Positions 34,800 to 36,457 of a stretch of DNA of 36,457 bases are shown here, piece after piece. Below the pieces are notes generated by a model. That model ran no database searches. It was not told where the DNA came from and saw only the letters and a list, made by a program, of their open reading frames with translations. A program made the translations under genes and the position numbers. Each line of letters begins with the position of its first letter. Positions within the stretch are counted from its first letter, which is position 1. Source of the DNA: Paulinella micropora (lineage: Eukaryota > Cercozoa > Imbricatea > Euglyphida); contig BJOX01000174.1 of the NCBI GenBank assembly GCA_009731375.1, positions 163,967 through 200,423 on the forward strand. Reading direction: 5' to 3'.

Positions 34800-34950
34800 G
34801 TATCTTTGTAATGAGCGCTAAATGTGGCAATATTAGCAGTACTTTATTCAAGTTGTATCACTTAAATACTTATGTCATATTTAAGCTAACTATGAAAAAA
34901 AACCGCTAATTATAATAATAATCTCAAAGGTGATTTTAATCAATTAATAA

Positions 34951-35136
34951 TTAGCTGCATCCTGGCTCGCGCTGGAGCGACGGGTGACTAAGGTGTTGCG
35001 TGTGTGCCACGCGAAACAATCGGCCACCGGTACGGCAAAAAAAGAAGGCGATTGGAGCTGGCACGGTAAACACGGGTACGCTTCAAGAGTAGGGCCTGCG
35101 ACCCCGTTGAGCATGCACACTCAGGCTACGCATTGA
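34951..35136 (+). other. Open frame without a start, possible exon
   Basis: From TTA 34951 the frame is open for 61 codons to TGA at 35134, reading ASWLALERRVTKVLRV then CHAKQSATGTAKKEG and DWSWHGKHGYASRVG. The composition is protein-like and GC content is higher than around it. A TTAG at 34954 could be an acceptor and CACG|GTAAAC a donor. I do not recognise it. Confidence 0.25.
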
Positions 35137-35413
35137 CGTTGGACAGGTAACTTCGAGTACTGTTTAAGCCGTAATTATGATTGATTTCTATGTGCGATAA
35201 CATTTTATAATTACTAGTAACGGTCAGTAATGGGTAATCCAAGTCAATTGTGCCGCGTGACGTTACGCTTTTAACATTCACGATGCACCGGACCATATTA
35301 TTGAGCGTCAGTTACTGCTAGTCACGCACTTAGACTAGTTAGCTCTTTTGCAGCCTAAGTTCAGTTCTGCGTTTATGTCTTCGGATTAAAGTGGCTGTGC
35401 AACCTTGCTTTTA

Positions 35414-35839
35414 ATGAAGGCTCCCGGCAAACCGCAAGTGAAAGATAGGGTAAGGTCCGTGAGTGACCGGTTTATACCTAATCATCGGTCATGAGCCGTT
35501 GGGATAGTGGTTCATCACAGCAATACACGAACTGGAAACAGTTCTTATCTCACGCACCCGTCTATGACGGTGTCACAGAACATCTTCAAGGATTTTACTA
35601 TCAGCTAGAGGAATATGCTTACGGTATTAGTGTGGACATCACCACCCGAATTATCCGGTAAAAAACTTATTTATAGATTTCGTCTGGCCAGACAGGTCTG
35701 AAATGCCAATTTGATCCTGGTCTTTTGGCGGCTTTTTGTCCTTGCGTCAGCTAATATAACGAGACATCATTCTCTTTTTGAGGACTGTGTTTGGTTATAT
35801 TACCGACTTACTCTTCCATTGAGCTATCGTTGGGGATAG
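35414..35839 (+). CDS. Candidate small gene of unknown function (82 aa if spliced)
   Basis: ATG 35414 reads MKAPGKPQVKDR to a strong donor (AGG|GTAAGG at 35450). A 71-nt intron ends CATCACAG. Exon 35521-35657 reads QYTNWKQFLSHAPVYDG, VTEHLQGFYYQLEEY, AYGISVDITTRIIR, with donor GTAAAA. A 19-nt exon (35677-35695) and a last exon (35783-35839, DCVWLYYRLTLPLSYRWG, TAG) also stay in phase. Unspliced, the same DNA gives two small frames overlapping by ATGA (35414-35494 and 35491-35661). I recognise no family; the last two exons are the least secure. Confidence 0.3.
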
Positions 35840-35876
35840 TACATTTGGAGTCCATAGCTAAAGGCTGATTTCTTTT

Positions 35877-35944
35877 CTGATCTGTCGTACAGACATCAGA
35901 TAAGCACAAATTTATTTTTCGCTGATCTGTCGCTCAGACATCAG
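35877..35944 (+). repeat. Pair of related hairpins
   Basis: CTGATCTGTCGTACAGACAT (35877 on) and CTGATCTGTCGCTCAGACAT (35922 on), each continuing CAG. Each can fold as CTGA-TCTG...CAGA-CA-TCAG. Both lie just downstream of the candidate small gene. Confidence 0.6.
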
Positions 35945-36422
35945 ACGAAAACAAACACTCCTACTCATCCTCAAACAAAAAACTTACAAACAAGCAATCA
36001 ATTTGTCAAGCTGTCATAACCTTTAACCCTTGTGCACATTTGGCTTCTGTGTGCTCTTCTGCAAGACACCAGACCACACCTACTCCACTCCCTCTTGCTG
36101 CTTGCATAAAGCCAAGTAGGACAAGTGCGAAACAAACATCAGACAAACACACAGACACAGGAAAAAACGAGCAAAGCACTCTCACTCTCTGTTCTGAACC
36201 ATTTTCCTTGCATTTTCTCTGCAGAAACCAGAGGAGATTACACATCTCTCACACAAGAGCAAGACAAATATCGAAGCACTGTCCGACGAAAGACTAACTT
36301 CTACAAAACAGCTCTTTTGACCAAACTATCGTTATCTCTGTGTAGGGCCTGACGCCCCATGACTATTTCAACAGAGAAAAGGAAGAAGGAGAAGAAAGTT
36401 GCATAGAGTGATAAGAATAACA
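35945..36422. other. Unique DNA, no gene seen
   Basis: Short frames without good starts or splice support. Rich in ACAAAC/CAGAC motifs but not an ordered repeat. Confidence 0.4.
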
Positions 36423-36423
36423 G

Positions 36424-36457
<34 letters not shown>
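36423..36457 (+). repeat. Terminal poly-A run
   Basis: About 35 A residues to the window end, preceded by a purine-rich stretch. It could be the 3' tail of a retroposed sequence, a homopolymer or an assembly edge. Confidence 0.9.

Noticed and set aside
36040-36352. Small frames of 75-85 codons near the right end
   Set aside because: Non-ATG or weak starts, no splice support and no recognisable composition.

Overview
This is a eukaryotic nuclear window. It has spliceosomal GT-AG introns, a mitochondrial-type HSP10 gene split into short exons, tRNA-headed SINE-like repeats, and extreme simple-sequence content; most of the 36 kb is microsatellite or minisatellite. I cannot name the organism. 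Relaxed 5' splice sites and repeat-filled introns suggest a protist or alga, but that is only an impression. Long open frames over the simple repeats are artefacts and are not annotated.

The main content is one minus-strand gene from 28171 down to about 4369. I assembled it by hand from 18 short exons that keep one open frame through 17 GT-AG introns (1506 nt, 501 residues). The product reads as an IFRD-family protein (interferon-related developmental regulator / IFR1-like, armadillo-type repeats): basic N-terminus, acidic stretch, helical IFRD core with the family landmarks (an NSW segment, VRQAAGE, LATDS, KKDKRAQKSTFR, and GWADLLKLRALRAVL followed by GLDFH and a nearby N), and a basic then very acidic tail. 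Nearly every intron is a different tandem-repeat array. Those arrays carry many extra copies of pieces of the adjacent exons, often with the splice acceptor or donor still attached. The microsatellite landscape from 4.4 to 28.1 kb is therefore the intron set of a single gene, and the 'unique' islands between microsatellites are exons or exon shards.

Layout, left to right. 1-737: second copy of the IFRD last exon plus GT repeats. 738-3060: mostly unique DNA with a plus-strand secreted-protein gene (1098-1691), an 18-bp minisatellite and a 335-bp inverted-repeat element. 3061-4368: GATA/GGTA repeats. 4369-28171: the IFRD-like gene; its largest intron (7195-14124) holds SINE-like elements, five near-identical copies of a 493-bp satellite and two large assembly gaps. 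28172-29682: probable shared upstream region. 29683-30573: HSP10 co-chaperonin on the plus strand, divergent from the IFRD-like gene. 30900-34130: a 3.2-kb pyrimidine-only tract. 34140-36457: low-repeat DNA with hairpin elements, one weak multi-exon gene candidate and a terminal poly-A.

HSP10 is a mitochondrial folding factor and IFRD proteins are nuclear/ribosome-associated regulators. I see no functional link beyond the head-to-head arrangement.
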